From Bacillota bacterium (GTDB lineage Bacteria > Bacillota > Limnochordia > Darwinibacteriales > Darwinibacteriaceae), in assembly GCA_029776155.1 (NCBI GenBank), contig JAKOTU010000089.1:17805-81804 (forward strand): a stretch of 64,000 nucleotides of DNA, given 5' to 3'. The position numbers and the translations under genes were made by a program. The notes below the pieces were generated by a model. That model was not told where the DNA came from, made no database searches, and worked only from the letters and a program-made list of their open reading frames with translations. Positions 43,047-51,265 of the stretch are shown here, one piece after another. Positions within the stretch are counted from its first letter, which is position 1; each line of letters starts with the position of its first letter.

Positions 43047-43859
43047 ATGTCTAACCTCACCATCAGACCCATCAACACTGGTTTTATCCCCACTTCGCGC
43101 AAGCTGTATCATTTTCATCACAGCACTCATAAACATCTCGGCTTGGAGCAAGATGAAAAAGTTTCCCTGCCCTGCCTCGTGTTCCTCATTGAAGGCGGCG
43201 AAAAGCTGATCCTGGTGGATACGGGTATGGCTTGGACTGAACGGGCTAACGAGTATCATCACCCCGGTTCTGTCCAGCCCGAAGGCTATGCCATTCATGA
43301 ACAACTGGAAAAACTCGGCATCAAATGCGAAGATATCGACATCGTGATCTTCACCCACATGCACTGGGATCACATGTTCTACCTGGACAAATTCGTCAAC
43401 GCCAGGTTCATTGCCCACCGCAAGGAGCTGGAGTTTGCCAAGGATCCCATCCCCGTTTACTACAAGTCCTACGAGCATCCGGCCCTGGGCATTACCGCTC
43501 CCTTCACCGGCATCGAAATCGAAACGGTGGATGGCGAAGAGGAGATTATCCCCGGCGTGAGGGTGTTCCCCAGCCACGGCCACTCCCCGGGCCATCAGTC
43601 CGTGGAAGTGGATACGGAAGAAGGCACCTACATCATCTGCGGAGATGCCATCTTCATCTACGAGAACCTGGATCCCATCCCGGAGATCCACTACTCCATC
43701 ACCCCCCCAGCCAGGTATGCAGATATTGTGGCCTGCTGGAAGAGCATTGAGGAGATGAAAAGGAGGGCCAAGGGCAGAGAGTTTATCCTACCCTCCCATG
43801 AGCCCAGCATCCTGGAACGCATGGAAAAGACCCCCGTCTTTGGGAAGAAGCAGAATTAG
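43047..43859 (+). CDS. Metallo-beta-lactamase-fold hydrolase (lactonase-like)
   Basis: 270-residue cytoplasmic dinuclear-metal hydrolase. The core motif is complete: His104-x-His106-x-Asp108-His109 (THMHWDHM), the third histidine in SHGHSPGHQ, the bridging aspartate in ICGDAIF and a final His in LPSHEPS. The long N-terminal loop and overall length match the N-acyl-homoserine-lactonase-like branch of the family. ATG start behind AAGGAGG. Placed between a sugar transporter and sugar-acid-type enzymes, it may open a sugar lactone; that is inference. Confidence 0.88.
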   Translation: MSNLTIRPINTGFIPTSRKLYHFHHSTHKHLGLEQDEKVSLPCLVFLIEGGEKLILVDTGMAWTERANEYHHPGSVQPEGYAIHEQLEKLGIKCEDIDIVIFTHMHWDHMFYLDKFVNARFIAHRKELEFAKDPIPVYYKSYEHPALGITAPFTGIEIETVDGEEEIIPGVRVFPSHGHSPGHQSVEVDTEEGTYIICGDAIFIYENLDPIPEIHYSITPPARYADIVACWKSIEEMKRRAKGREFILPSHEPSILERMEKTPVFGKKQN

Positions 43860-43876
43860 AAGACCTGACAAGCACA

Positions 43877-43912
43877 CGGTATCGCCTCCCCCCGTTTGGT
43901 GAGGCGATACCG
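43877..43912 (+). promoter_or_regulatory. Intercistronic hairpin between MBL hydrolase and UPF0261 gene
   Basis: Perfect 12-bp stem CGGTATCGCCTC/GAGGCGATACCG with a 12-base loop in the 73-base gap. No T-run follows, so downstream genes are probably still co-transcribed but may be attenuated. Confidence 0.6.
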
Positions 43913-43932
43913 CACTTGTGGGAGTGGAAAAA

Positions 43933-45168
43933 ATGGCCAAACCAATTGTGATCGTGTCCTGCCTAGATACCAAGGGCCGGGAAGTTGAATACTGCAAACA
44001 GATTATTGAAGCCGCGGGCGTACCCACCATGGTGATTGACGCGGGGGTGTTTGCCCCTCCCTTAATTGAGCCGGATATCCCCCGGGAAGAAGTGTGCTCC
44101 GCCATCGGTGCCTGCTGGCAGGCGGTACAGCAGGGCGATAAAACCCACCGCATTGAAACCATCATTGCCGGGATCACCGCCATTGTGTGCGAGCTCCAGG
44201 CCAAGCAGCAGATCGGGGGACTGTTTTCCATTGGCGGCGGAGCCAACACCATTATCGGCACCCGCATCATGCAGGCCCTGCCGGTGGGCATTCCCAAACT
44301 CATGGTGTCCACCACCTCCAGCGGCCGCAGGATGTTTGACCCCTACGTGGGCACCAAAGACATCATGCTCATGCATTCCGTAGCAGATATCTCCGGGCTC
44401 AATGCCATCACCCGCACGGTGCTGAAAAACGCCGCGGCGGCCATGGTGGGCATGGCCACACTAGGCGCAGGCCAACTGGAACTGCCCAAGAACACCATCG
44501 CCACCACCATGCTGGGGGTAACCACGGACGGGGTGGAAGGCGCTGCCGCCGATCTGGAAAGCCACGGCTTTGATGTGGTGCGCTTCCACGCCACAGGTGT
44601 GGGGGGCCGGGCCCTGGAAGAACTGGCTAAAAGCCGCGTCTTTGCGGGCATTTTGGATCTCACCCTCCATGAAATCACCTGCGAGTGGTTTGGCATGGGC
44701 TATTCCTACGGCGCCCCCAACCGCCTGCTGGCCGCGGCGGAAGCAGGCATTCCCCTAGTGTGCGCACCTGGGGCCGTGGATGTGATGGACTTCGACCTGG
44801 CCGAACTGCCGGAGGGCTGGAAGAGCCGCAAGCATATCTACCAGCATCCCACCGTGCTCCACCTCAAACTGAAGGCAGAGGAGATGGTGGCAATCGCCAA
44901 GGTCATGGCCGAGCGGCTCAATGCCAGCCGGGGGCCGGTGAAGTTCCTGGCCCCTTTAAGGGGTTTCCATCAGCAGTCCTATCCGGGCGGTCCCCTGTGG
45001 GATCCCGAGGTGGATCAGGCCTTCCTGCGCGAGCTGCGCAGCCGCCTGAAGCCGGAAATCGAATGGCTGGATGTGGATGCCAACATTAACGAGCCCCGCT
45101 TTGGGCAGATCGCCGCTAAAGAGCTGCGGGAGATGCTTGTTCAACACAGATCTTGTTTGGAGGAATGA
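43933..45168 (+). CDS. UPF0261 (Tm-1-like) family protein
   Basis: About 411 residues. The start is ATG at 43933 behind GGGAGTGG; the frame opens at 43918. The N-terminal region (IVIVSCLDTKGREVEYC, GGLFSIGGGANTIIGTRIM, GVTTDGVEGAAADLESHGFDVV) is the Tm-1-like ATP-binding domain found in the tomato virus-resistance protein Tm-1 and bacterial UPF0261 proteins. The C-terminal part ends with the family pattern LAPLRGFHQQSYPGGPLWDP and DVDANINEPRFG. The biochemical reaction of UPF0261 is not established. Its place before an AraD-type aldolase and a RuBisCO-like protein suggests an enzyme in the same catabolic route, possibly ATP-dependent activation. Confidence 0.88.
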   Translation: MAKPIVIVSCLDTKGREVEYCKQIIEAAGVPTMVIDAGVFAPPLIEPDIPREEVCSAIGACWQAVQQGDKTHRIETIIAGITAIVCELQAKQQIGGLFSIGGGANTIIGTRIMQALPVGIPKLMVSTTSSGRRMFDPYVGTKDIMLMHSVADISGLNAITRTVLKNAAAAMVGMATLGAGQLELPKNTIATTMLGVTTDGVEGAAADLESHGFDVVRFHATGVGGRALEELAKSRVFAGILDLTLHEITCEWFGMGYSYGAPNRLLAAAEAGIPLVCAPGAVDVMDFDLAELPEGWKSRKHIYQHPTVLHLKLKAEEMVAIAKVMAERLNASRGPVKFLAPLRGFHQQSYPGGPLWDPEVDQAFLRELRSRLKPEIEWLDVDANINEPRFGQIAAKELREMLVQHRSCLEE

Positions 45169-45170
45169 CA

Positions 45171-45773
45171 ATGAACGTGGTCGCGAAGCTGAAAAAAGAG
45201 TTGATCGAAGCTGGCCGGAGAGCCTATCAACGGGGCATCCAGACGGGCAATGGGGGTAATATCAGCGCCCGGATTCCCGGTACCGAGCTCATGATCGTCA
45301 AAGCCAGCGGAGTATCCTTTATTGACTGCACAGAAGAGAATCTGCTCATCTGCGATTTTGCAGGAGACCTGGTGGAAGGCAACCTAAAACCAACCCGGGA
45401 AGCGCTGCTCCACGGGGCCCTGTACGCTAAGCTGCCCCATGTGGGCGCGGTGGTGCACACCCATTCGGTGTGGAGCATCCTCTGGTCCATGAGCGGCAGC
45501 AGCGCAATCCCCCTGGTCACCCAGCATGCCCACCTCAAGATCGGGACGCCCATTCCCATCTTAAGTTTTGCCACACCCGTTGTACCCAAGGAGCATATGC
45601 CGGAAGTGCTCAGTTTGTTTGACCAGCATCCCAACCTCCCCGCCTTTGTCCTCAAGGAACACGGGGTGGTGGCCGTGGGACCCAATGCGCTGGAGGCTGA
45701 ACACAACGCAGAATTTGTGGAAGAAACGGCACAGATCGGCTGGCTGCACCAATTAGCAGCCGGCAGATGCTAA
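45171..45773 (+). CDS. Class II aldolase/decarboxylase of the AraD/FucA family
   Basis: About 200 residues, zinc enzyme. The ligands are visible: Glu77 (KPTREALLH), His96 and His98 (VVHTHSVWS) and His164 (KEHGVVAVG); the phosphate/substrate loop is GNGGNISAR. The start is ATG at 45171 behind GGAGG, just past the UPF0261 stop. The family includes L-ribulose-5-phosphate epimerase, L-fuculose-1-phosphate aldolase and the 3-oxo-tetronate-4-phosphate decarboxylase OtnC. Next to a RuBisCO-like protein, a decarboxylase or retro-aldol step on a phosphorylated oxo-sugar acid is plausible. Confidence 0.92.
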   Translation: MNVVAKLKKELIEAGRRAYQRGIQTGNGGNISARIPGTELMIVKASGVSFIDCTEENLLICDFAGDLVEGNLKPTREALLHGALYAKLPHVGAVVHTHSVWSILWSMSGSSAIPLVTQHAHLKIGTPIPILSFATPVVPKEHMPEVLSLFDQHPNLPAFVLKEHGVVAVGPNALEAEHNAEFVEETAQIGWLHQLAAGRC

Positions 45774-45791
45774 GCTAGGAGGGGGGAATCC

Positions 45792-47069
45792 ATGGCCTTT
45801 ACCAGTTACGCAGCCCCAGAAGAGCTTTTGGGCACTGGGCGCTATGTGCTCGCCACCTACTGCCTGCAGGCCCCCTCTGGTGCGGACATCGGCCGCCTGG
45901 CGGAGAAGTTTGCCGTGGGGCAGACCGTGGGCACGTGGGTGGAGCTGCCCACCATCACCGATCAGATGCGGGAGCTGTATCAAGGCAAGATCGCGGGCAT
46001 TCAAGATGTGCCTCCCCGGGACATTGCCGCGGACGGCCAGGAACAGTCCTTCTTTTTGATCCGCATCGCCTTCCCCCACATCAACTTTGGCCGGTCCTTT
46101 GCCGCTCTGCTCACCACACTGCTGGGCAATGATGCCTCAACTTCAGTCCAGGCCAAACTGGTGGATCTGCACTTCCCTGAGGAATACGCGCAGCAGTTTC
46201 CAGGACCCAAGTTCGGCATCAAGGGCCTGAGGGAGAAGCTGCAGGTTCCCAAGCGGCCCCTGCTTTTGAATATGATCAAGCCCTGCCTGGGCTTTACCCC
46301 GGAAACGGGGGCCGAGATTTTTTACGCCACGGCCTTGGGGGGAGTAGATATCATCAAAGATGATGAGCTGCTCACCAACCCCAGTTACCTCCCTGTGGAA
46401 GAACGGATCAAGGCCTACACCCAGGCCAGGGACCGGGCCTACGGGGAGACGGGCAAGCGCACCGCCTATTTTGTAAACATCACGGACCGCCTCCCGGATA
46501 TGCTGGAGCACGCCAAACGGGCTGCGGATCTGGGCGCAGACGGACTCATGGTCAATTTTGTGTTCAGCGGGCTGGATGCCCTGGCGGCCTTGGCGGCAGA
46601 TCCCCAGATTCAGCTGCCCATCTTAGCCCACTACGCCGGCTCCGGCCCTTGGATCGAGTCAACATCCACCGGGATGGACTCCTTGGTGTACCTGGGCAAA
46701 CTGGCCCGTTTAGCCGGCGCGGATATTGTCCTGTACAACACACCCTACGGCGGTTACCCTTATCTGCGCAGCAAGTACATGCAGATGGCCCGCCTGCTCA
46801 GCCAGCCCTACTACAGCATCCGCCCCGCCATGCCCGCCGTGGGGGGAGGAGTAACGCCAGGCATGGTACCCACCTTAGTTAAGGAGCTGGGGATGGACCT
46901 GGTCCTGGCAGCCGGGGGCAGTATTCAAGGCCATCCCCTGGGCACAACCAGCGGGGCCAAGGCCATGCTCCAGGCCATCGAAGCGGTGGCCCAGGGGCTG
47001 GATCTTCAGACAGCTGCGCAGGAAAGCCCCGAGCTGCGGATCGCCCTGGAAAAGTGGGGACAAATCTAG
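45792..47069 (+). CDS. RuBisCO-like protein (form IV large-subunit homologue)
   Basis: 425-residue RuBisCO large-chain homologue. It retains Lys163 (MIKPCLGF, the RuBisCO Lys175 position), the carbamylatable Lys189 with its metal acids in IIKDDE, His280 (LAHYAG) and the phosphate-binding AGGSIQGHPLG. The loop-6 lysine that marks true RuBisCO is missing: the stretch reads ADIVLYNTPYGGYP. Lys177 is Cys165. It is therefore not a CO2-fixing enzyme but an enolase-type RLP. Known RLPs act in methionine salvage or in D-apiose catabolism (3-oxo-isoapionate-4-phosphate decarboxylase OiaX and hydrolase OiaT). The sugar-transport operon favours the second kind. ATG start behind AGGAGGGGG. Last gene before a strong terminator. 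Confidence 0.93.
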   Translation: MAFTSYAAPEELLGTGRYVLATYCLQAPSGADIGRLAEKFAVGQTVGTWVELPTITDQMRELYQGKIAGIQDVPPRDIAADGQEQSFFLIRIAFPHINFGRSFAALLTTLLGNDASTSVQAKLVDLHFPEEYAQQFPGPKFGIKGLREKLQVPKRPLLLNMIKPCLGFTPETGAEIFYATALGGVDIIKDDELLTNPSYLPVEERIKAYTQARDRAYGETGKRTAYFVNITDRLPDMLEHAKRAADLGADGLMVNFVFSGLDALAALAADPQIQLPILAHYAGSGPWIESTSTGMDSLVYLGKLARLAGADIVLYNTPYGGYPYLRSKYMQMARLLSQPYYSIRPAMPAVGGGVTPGMVPTLVKELGMDLVLAAGGSIQGHPLGTTSGAKAMLQAIEAVAQGLDLQTAAQESPELRIALEKWGQI

Positions 47070-47079
47070 CCGTAGAAAA

Positions 47080-47122
47080 AAAGAAAGCCCTGGGCCCAGC
47101 GCTGCGCCCAAGGCTTTTTCTT
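47080..47122. terminator. Bidirectional terminator between RLP and chemoreceptor 2
   Basis: A- and T-flanked stem (AAGCC-TGGGC against GCCCA-GGCTT) with A-run on one side and TTTTTCTT on the other. It can end the rightward T5-RLP operon and the leftward chemoreceptor gene. Confidence 0.8.
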
Positions 47123-47132
47123 CTGTCAGAGA

Positions 47133-48728
47133 TCAGACTTTGAAATACTCCACCAGCTGCTGCAGCTCTGCCGCTGCCGCGGCGATCTGATCCATGGAAG
47201 CGGCGATCTCCTCCAGGGAGGCCGACTGTTCTTCACTGCCGGCGGCGATCTCTTCGCCGGCTGCGGAAAGATCGCCGATGGCCGCTGCCGCCCGGGCAAT
47301 GCCGCTGGATAGCTCACTGATCACCTGCTGCACTTCCGCGAACATCTGGCCGCTGGCCGCGGCCGCAGCGCGGCCTTGGGCAACCTTAGAGGAGCTGTCC
47401 TCGCTCTTGGCCACCGTCTCCTGGACGCTCCGCCGCATACCGCCGATGAGCTCGGTGATCTCACTGGCGGCCGCGGCCGATTCCTCCGCGAGCTTGCGCA
47501 CTTCTTCGGCCACCACCGCAAAGCCCCGGCCCTGCTCACCGGCGCGGGCCGCTTCAATGGCCGCATTGAGGGCCAGGAGGTTGGTCTGTTCAGCAATGTC
47601 GGTGATCATGTCCACAATGGAGCGGATGCGATGGGACTGCTGATCCAGATCCCCGATCTCCTCCCGGAGCTGGGCAACTGCGGCATCGATCTCCCCCATC
47701 ACCGCCAGCGTCTGTTCAATCTGCCTGCTTCCCTCGGTGGTCTTCTCCAAAGTGGTCTGGGCCAGCTGCGCGACGTTTTGGGTCTGCTCGTGCAGGGTGC
47801 TGATGGAGGCGGCAAACTCATTGGTGGCGCTGGATACAGAAGCTACCGACCCCGAGGTCTCCTCCACCGCCGCGGCCACATGGGCCGAATTGGTCGCGGT
47901 CTGCGCGGAGGCCTGGGCCACCTTGATCATCATCTCCTGCAGGGTGGCGATAAAGGTATTCATCCCCTGGGCCAGCTTGGCCATTTCGTCCTCGCCCTGC
48001 ACCGGCAGACGGTGGGTTAAATCCCCGCCCCCCTGGCCCAGCTCCTGCACTAAGGCCACTGTGCGGCGCAGGGTACGGCAGACCGATCTGACGGTGAAAA
48101 AACCCAGGAAAAGGGCGATGGCCAAAGCCAGGGCGATCACCCCAGCGTTCACCAGATCCGAGGTAAGGGTCACCTGCTGGGCCTCCTGTTCTAAGGCAGC
48201 TGCCTCTTGCCGCACCAGATCCAAAATGGCCTCCAACCTTAGGCGCACCGTCGCGAGATGGGCCAGGGTAGTCTGTTCGTAGAAACGTTTGGCCTGAGCC
48301 CAAGCCGCGGCGCTGTAGTTTTGGCTCTGCAGGATGGTGCTGATCTCCACCGCGGAGCGGTGCAGCTGTTCATGGGGTTCGGCTAAGGCTTGATAGGCCT
48401 GCCGGAGCTGGGGGGAGAGGGCCGCAAACTCAGGAGAAGCGGTGAAGGTGTAATACCAGCTGCCCAAGGCGCACTTGGTGTGATCCAGCTGCCCGGAAAA
48501 GGGCTGCTCCAAGTTCAAAGAGTTGGCCAGCTGCAGGGCCCAATCCAGATGGGCGATCTCCAGTTCATCCAGCATGGCCATGTGGGCCAGGGCTTCCTGG
48601 GCCAGAGCGTTAATTGCGGCAACCCGGCGCAGCATGAACCGGGAGGTGCCGCCCAGCACACCAATGCAGATTATGAGCAGGAGCATTACTCCGTACAGCC
48701 GCTGAGAAATACGCAGTCTTTTCAACAC
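47133..48728 (-). CDS. Methyl-accepting chemotaxis protein 2 with CZB-type zinc-binding sensor region
   Basis: Paralogue of the receptor at 12390-13985, about 531 residues with the same layout: TM1, CZB-like sensor region, TM2, HAMP ([19 protein letters not shown]) and signalling hairpin with tip [20 protein letters not shown]. Zinc-site residues are conserved: HLDWA, CALGSWY, PHEQLH. The GTG start at 48728 matches receptor 1, with GGATTGGGTGGTAA upstream; the ATG at 48755 is the alternative. Alanine-rich divergence from paralogue 1 in the signalling part suggests an old duplication. Not in an operon with catabolic genes, but placed next to the RLP operon. Confidence 0.9.
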   Translation of the reverse strand: MLKRLRISQRLYGVMLLLIICIGVLGGTSRFMLRRVAAINALAQEALAHMAMLDELEIAHLDWALQLANSLNLEQPFSGQLDHTKCALGSWYYTFTASPEFAALSPQLRQAYQALAEPHEQLHRSAVEISTILQSQNYSAAAWAQAKRFYEQTTLAHLATVRLRLEAILDLVRQEAAALEQEAQQVTLTSDLVNAGVIALALAIALFLGFFTVRSVCRTLRRTVALVQELGQGGGDLTHRLPVQGEDEMAKLAQGMNTFIATLQEMMIKVAQASAQTATNSAHVAAAVEETSGSVASVSSATNEFAASISTLHEQTQNVAQLAQTTLEKTTEGSRQIEQTLAVMGEIDAAVAQLREEIGDLDQQSHRIRSIVDMITDIAEQTNLLALNAAIEAARAGEQGRGFAVVAEEVRKLAEESAAAASEITELIGGMRRSVQETVAKSEDSSSKVAQGRAAAAASGQMFAEVQQVISELSSGIARAAAAIGDLSAAGEEIAAGSEEQSASLEEIAASMDQIAAAAAELQQLVEYFKV

Positions 48729-48945
48729 AGCATTTACCACCCAATCCTTGGTCATTTTTCACTTTTTTGGTAACTTATTTAATGCCCCTCTTTTTTGTTT
48801 TCTCCTGCCATGTGAAAACAAAATCAGGGGTTAAGCTGGACTATTCTGAACCCTCCCCACCGCCGTGCCGCAGGATTCTAGGAGAAAGCCCAGAATAGGC
48901 AATGCAGACCATAGTACACTAAGTTCATGAAGGGAGAGGAAAAAC

Positions 48946-49560
48946 ATGGTAAACCTTTTCGCTTCAGTGGAGGGAAAAAGACTCCCCCGAGGCTTTCACT
49001 GGCTCAATGAACCGGCCCAATGGACCTTTACAAACCAAGGCTTGGTGGTGCAGGCGGAACCAAAAACAGACTACTTCATCGATCCCGCGGGTACAGGCGT
49101 TAAAGCCGACGGGCACTTTTTGTACACCCACCTCCAGGGAGATTTTACCTTGAGCACCTTTGCCCAGGTGGACATGGAATCTGACTTTGATGCAGCGGTG
49201 CTCCTGGTCATGGTGGATGATGCGAACTGGGGCAAACTGTGCTACGAATACAGCTCGCAGAGGCCCATGATCGTCAGCGTAGTTACCCGGCCAGGCAGCC
49301 TGTCCGATGACTGCAATTCCCTCGCCGTGCCCAAGACCGGCATTCACCTGCGCATCACCCGCTTCGGCCCCTGCTTTGCCTTCCACTACTCCCACGACGG
49401 CACCTGGTGGGAGCTAGTGCGCTATTTCCGTATGGAATGTGACGCTCCAGTGAAGGTGGGCGTGGTGGCCCAGTCCCCCACGGGAAACGGCTGTCAAGTT
49501 ATCTTCCAGCACCTAACTTACTCCCCAGAACCCGTCACCGAGATCCGCTCCGGCAAGTAA
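48946..49560 (+). CDS. DUF1349-family protein (concanavalin-like fold)
   Basis: 204-residue protein without signal peptide, so probably cytoplasmic. The sequence has the DUF1349 pattern: WLNEPAQWTFTNQGLVVQAEPKTDYF near the start is followed by DFTLSTFAQVDMESDFDAAVLLV and WWELVRYFRME, rich in Trp/Tyr/Phe on predicted beta strands of a concanavalin-like sandwich. Function of the family is not established, though a carbohydrate-binding role is plausible. Monocistronic: divergent from chemoreceptor 2 and closed by a bidirectional terminator. ATG start behind GGGAGAGG. Confidence 0.8.
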   Translation: MVNLFASVEGKRLPRGFHWLNEPAQWTFTNQGLVVQAEPKTDYFIDPAGTGVKADGHFLYTHLQGDFTLSTFAQVDMESDFDAAVLLVMVDDANWGKLCYEYSSQRPMIVSVVTRPGSLSDDCNSLAVPKTGIHLRITRFGPCFAFHYSHDGTWWELVRYFRMECDAPVKVGVVAQSPTGNGCQVIFQHLTYSPEPVTEIRSGK

Positions 49561-49565
49561 GCTGA

Positions 49566-49599
49566 AAAAAACCCCGGCCGCCAAGACCGGGGTTTTCCA
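49566..49599. terminator. Bidirectional terminator between DUF1349 gene and T6-Dha operon
   Basis: Stem AACCCCGG/CCGGGGTT with AAAAAAA on the left and TTTT on the right side, lying between two convergent genes. Confidence 0.85.
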
Positions 49600-49604
49600 G
49601 AAAG

Positions 49605-50237
49605 TTACTTATTCGCTTCCTGACTAAGGGCTTCAAAGATGAGCATGCCCACTGCCGCGCCGGGGTCTTTGTGGCCCCTTGACTTTTCGCCGTAGTAGTG
49701 GCCCCTGCCCTTTTGGGAAACCATCTCGGCTGTGGCCTCAAAACCCTCCTTGGCCGCTTGGGCCGCATCCTCCAGAGCCTCCTTGATGCTGGCGCCTTCC
49801 TGAAGGCGGGCCTCCAGGGCCTCCACCGCGGGAATGAGGGAATCGAGGATGGTCTTGTCGCCCCGTTCCGCCTTACCCCGGTCTTTGATGCCCTGCACAG
49901 CTGCCTTGGCCATTTCCACACAATCCTGATCATCAAACTCGGCCTTGCCCTTGACCACCCGGGCTGCCCGGAGGATGGCCGAGGAGATCAGGGTTCCCAT
50001 GGTGGACGGCGCCTTGTTGTTCACGGCCATGCCCACCTGCATGAGGGTTTTGCCCAGATCTTCGCCCCCATCGGCCTCTAAAGCTTCCACCGCTGCCTCG
50101 AACCCGGTGGACATGGTTAAGCCCAGATCCCCATCGCCCAGGGCAGAATCCAGCTCAATGAGGAGATCCTTGTTGGCATTGATGTGTGCACTGATCACCT
50201 TAAACTGTGTACGCAGATCTTCAATGGTATACGCCAT
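49605..50237 (-). CDS. dhaL: Dihydroxyacetone-type ketose kinase subunit DhaL (copy 2)
   Basis: 210-residue ATP-binding subunit with the aspartate triad in DSALGDGDLGL (Asp30, Asp35, Asp37), MGTLISSAILRAA and GDKTILDSLIPAVEAL. ATG start; it follows the DhaK copy 2 gene by 15 bases and is the last gene of the T6 operon. Only about half of the residues agree with copy 1 by eye, so the two pairs are probably for different ketoses rather than recent duplicates. Confidence 0.9.
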   Translation of the reverse strand: MAYTIEDLRTQFKVISAHINANKDLLIELDSALGDGDLGLTMSTGFEAAVEALEADGGEDLGKTLMQVGMAVNNKAPSTMGTLISSAILRAARVVKGKAEFDDQDCVEMAKAAVQGIKDRGKAERGDKTILDSLIPAVEALEARLQEGASIKEALEDAAQAAKEGFEATAEMVSQKGRGHYYGEKSRGHKDPGAAVGMLIFEALSQEANK

Positions 50238-50252
50238 GGGTCACACTCCCTA

Positions 50253-51260
50253 TTACAATTGAGGTTGAGCAAAGAATGGTGTGTAGGCTGGGGCCTTCAG
50301 CAGCCGCTTCAGCTCCTCATCCAGCTTGAACACGGTCAAGGACATGCCCGCCATCTCCATGGAGGTGGCAAACTCGCCCACGTAGACGTGGAACACCTTC
50401 AGGCCCTTCTCCTGCAGGATCTCATGGGCTCTGCGGTAGACGATGTACAGCTCCTCCTGGGGAGTGGCACCGAGGCCGTTGACCAGTACAGCTACTTCAT
50501 CGCCGGACTCGTAGGGACCGTCATTGAGGATGGCCTCCAGCAGAGTCTCCGCGATCTCATCGGCTGTCTTCAGCTTGCCCCGGGTAATGCCGGGCTCGCC
50601 GTGGATGCCCATACCGATTTCCATCTCATCTTCCCCAATGGTGAAGGTGGGTTTGCCCACCCGGGGGATGATGCAGGGGGAGAGGGCTACACCCATGGAG
50701 CGGATGTTGGCCAAGGCCCTCTTGGTCACAGCCACCACTTCGTCCAGGTCCGCGCCTTCATCGGCCTTGGCACCGGCGATCTTGTAAGCAAAGAACAGGC
50801 CAGCAACGCCCCGGCGCCTGTGCTCCTCTCCCTTGGGAGCGGAAGCTACGTCATCGGCCACCAAGACAGTCTCCACCCGAATATCTTCCATCTCGGCCAT
50901 TTCCGCAGCCATATCGAAGTTCATCACATCGCCGCCGTAATTGCCGTAGAGGTAGAGCACACCTTTCCCGCCGTGGATGGCTTTGGTTACGTTGAACATC
51001 TGCTGTGCGCTGGGGGAGTTGAACACATCACCAACCGCGACCCCGTCCAGCATGCCCTTACCCACATAACCCAGGAACACTGGCAGGTGGCCGGAACCGC
51101 CGCCGGTGGCAATGGCTACCTTCCCCTGGACAGGGGCATCGGCCCGCACCAGTTCCCGCACATCATCCCCCACAGCCCTGAGGTCGTTGGGATGGGCCCT
51201 CAGGATCCCCTCGAGGGTTTCGTTGGCAAAATTCTCGGGCTTGTTCATGATCTTCTTCAT
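50253..51260 (-). CDS. dhaK: Dihydroxyacetone-type ketose kinase subunit DhaK (copy 2)
   Basis: 335-residue DhaK with GGGSGHLPVF (about 53-62), YGNYGGDVMNFDMA and the ketose-binding His220 in MGIHGEPG. The ATG at 51260 behind AGGAGG is preferred; an upstream ATG at 51269 is too close to the ribosome binding site. Here DhaK and DhaL are adjacent and directly downstream of transporter T6, without isomerases. The product may therefore be a triose phosphate or a ketose 1-phosphate handled by enzymes elsewhere, including those at 29-33 kb. No PTS DhaM is seen, so ATP is likely the donor. Confidence 0.9.
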   Translation of the reverse strand: MKKIMNKPENFANETLEGILRAHPNDLRAVGDDVRELVRADAPVQGKVAIATGGGSGHLPVFLGYVGKGMLDGVAVGDVFNSPSAQQMFNVTKAIHGGKGVLYLYGNYGGDVMNFDMAAEMAEMEDIRVETVLVADDVASAPKGEEHRRRGVAGLFFAYKIAGAKADEGADLDEVVAVTKRALANIRSMGVALSPCIIPRVGKPTFTIGEDEMEIGMGIHGEPGITRGKLKTADEIAETLLEAILNDGPYESGDEVAVLVNGLGATPQEELYIVYRRAHEILQEKGLKVFHVYVGEFATSMEMAGMSLTVFKLDEELKRLLKAPAYTPFFAQPQL

Positions 51261-51265
51261 GTATG

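Noticed and set aside
45792..47069. True CO2-fixing RuBisCO
   Set aside because: The loop-6 lysine is absent, no small subunit or phosphoribulokinase is nearby, and the gene is in a sugar-import operon.
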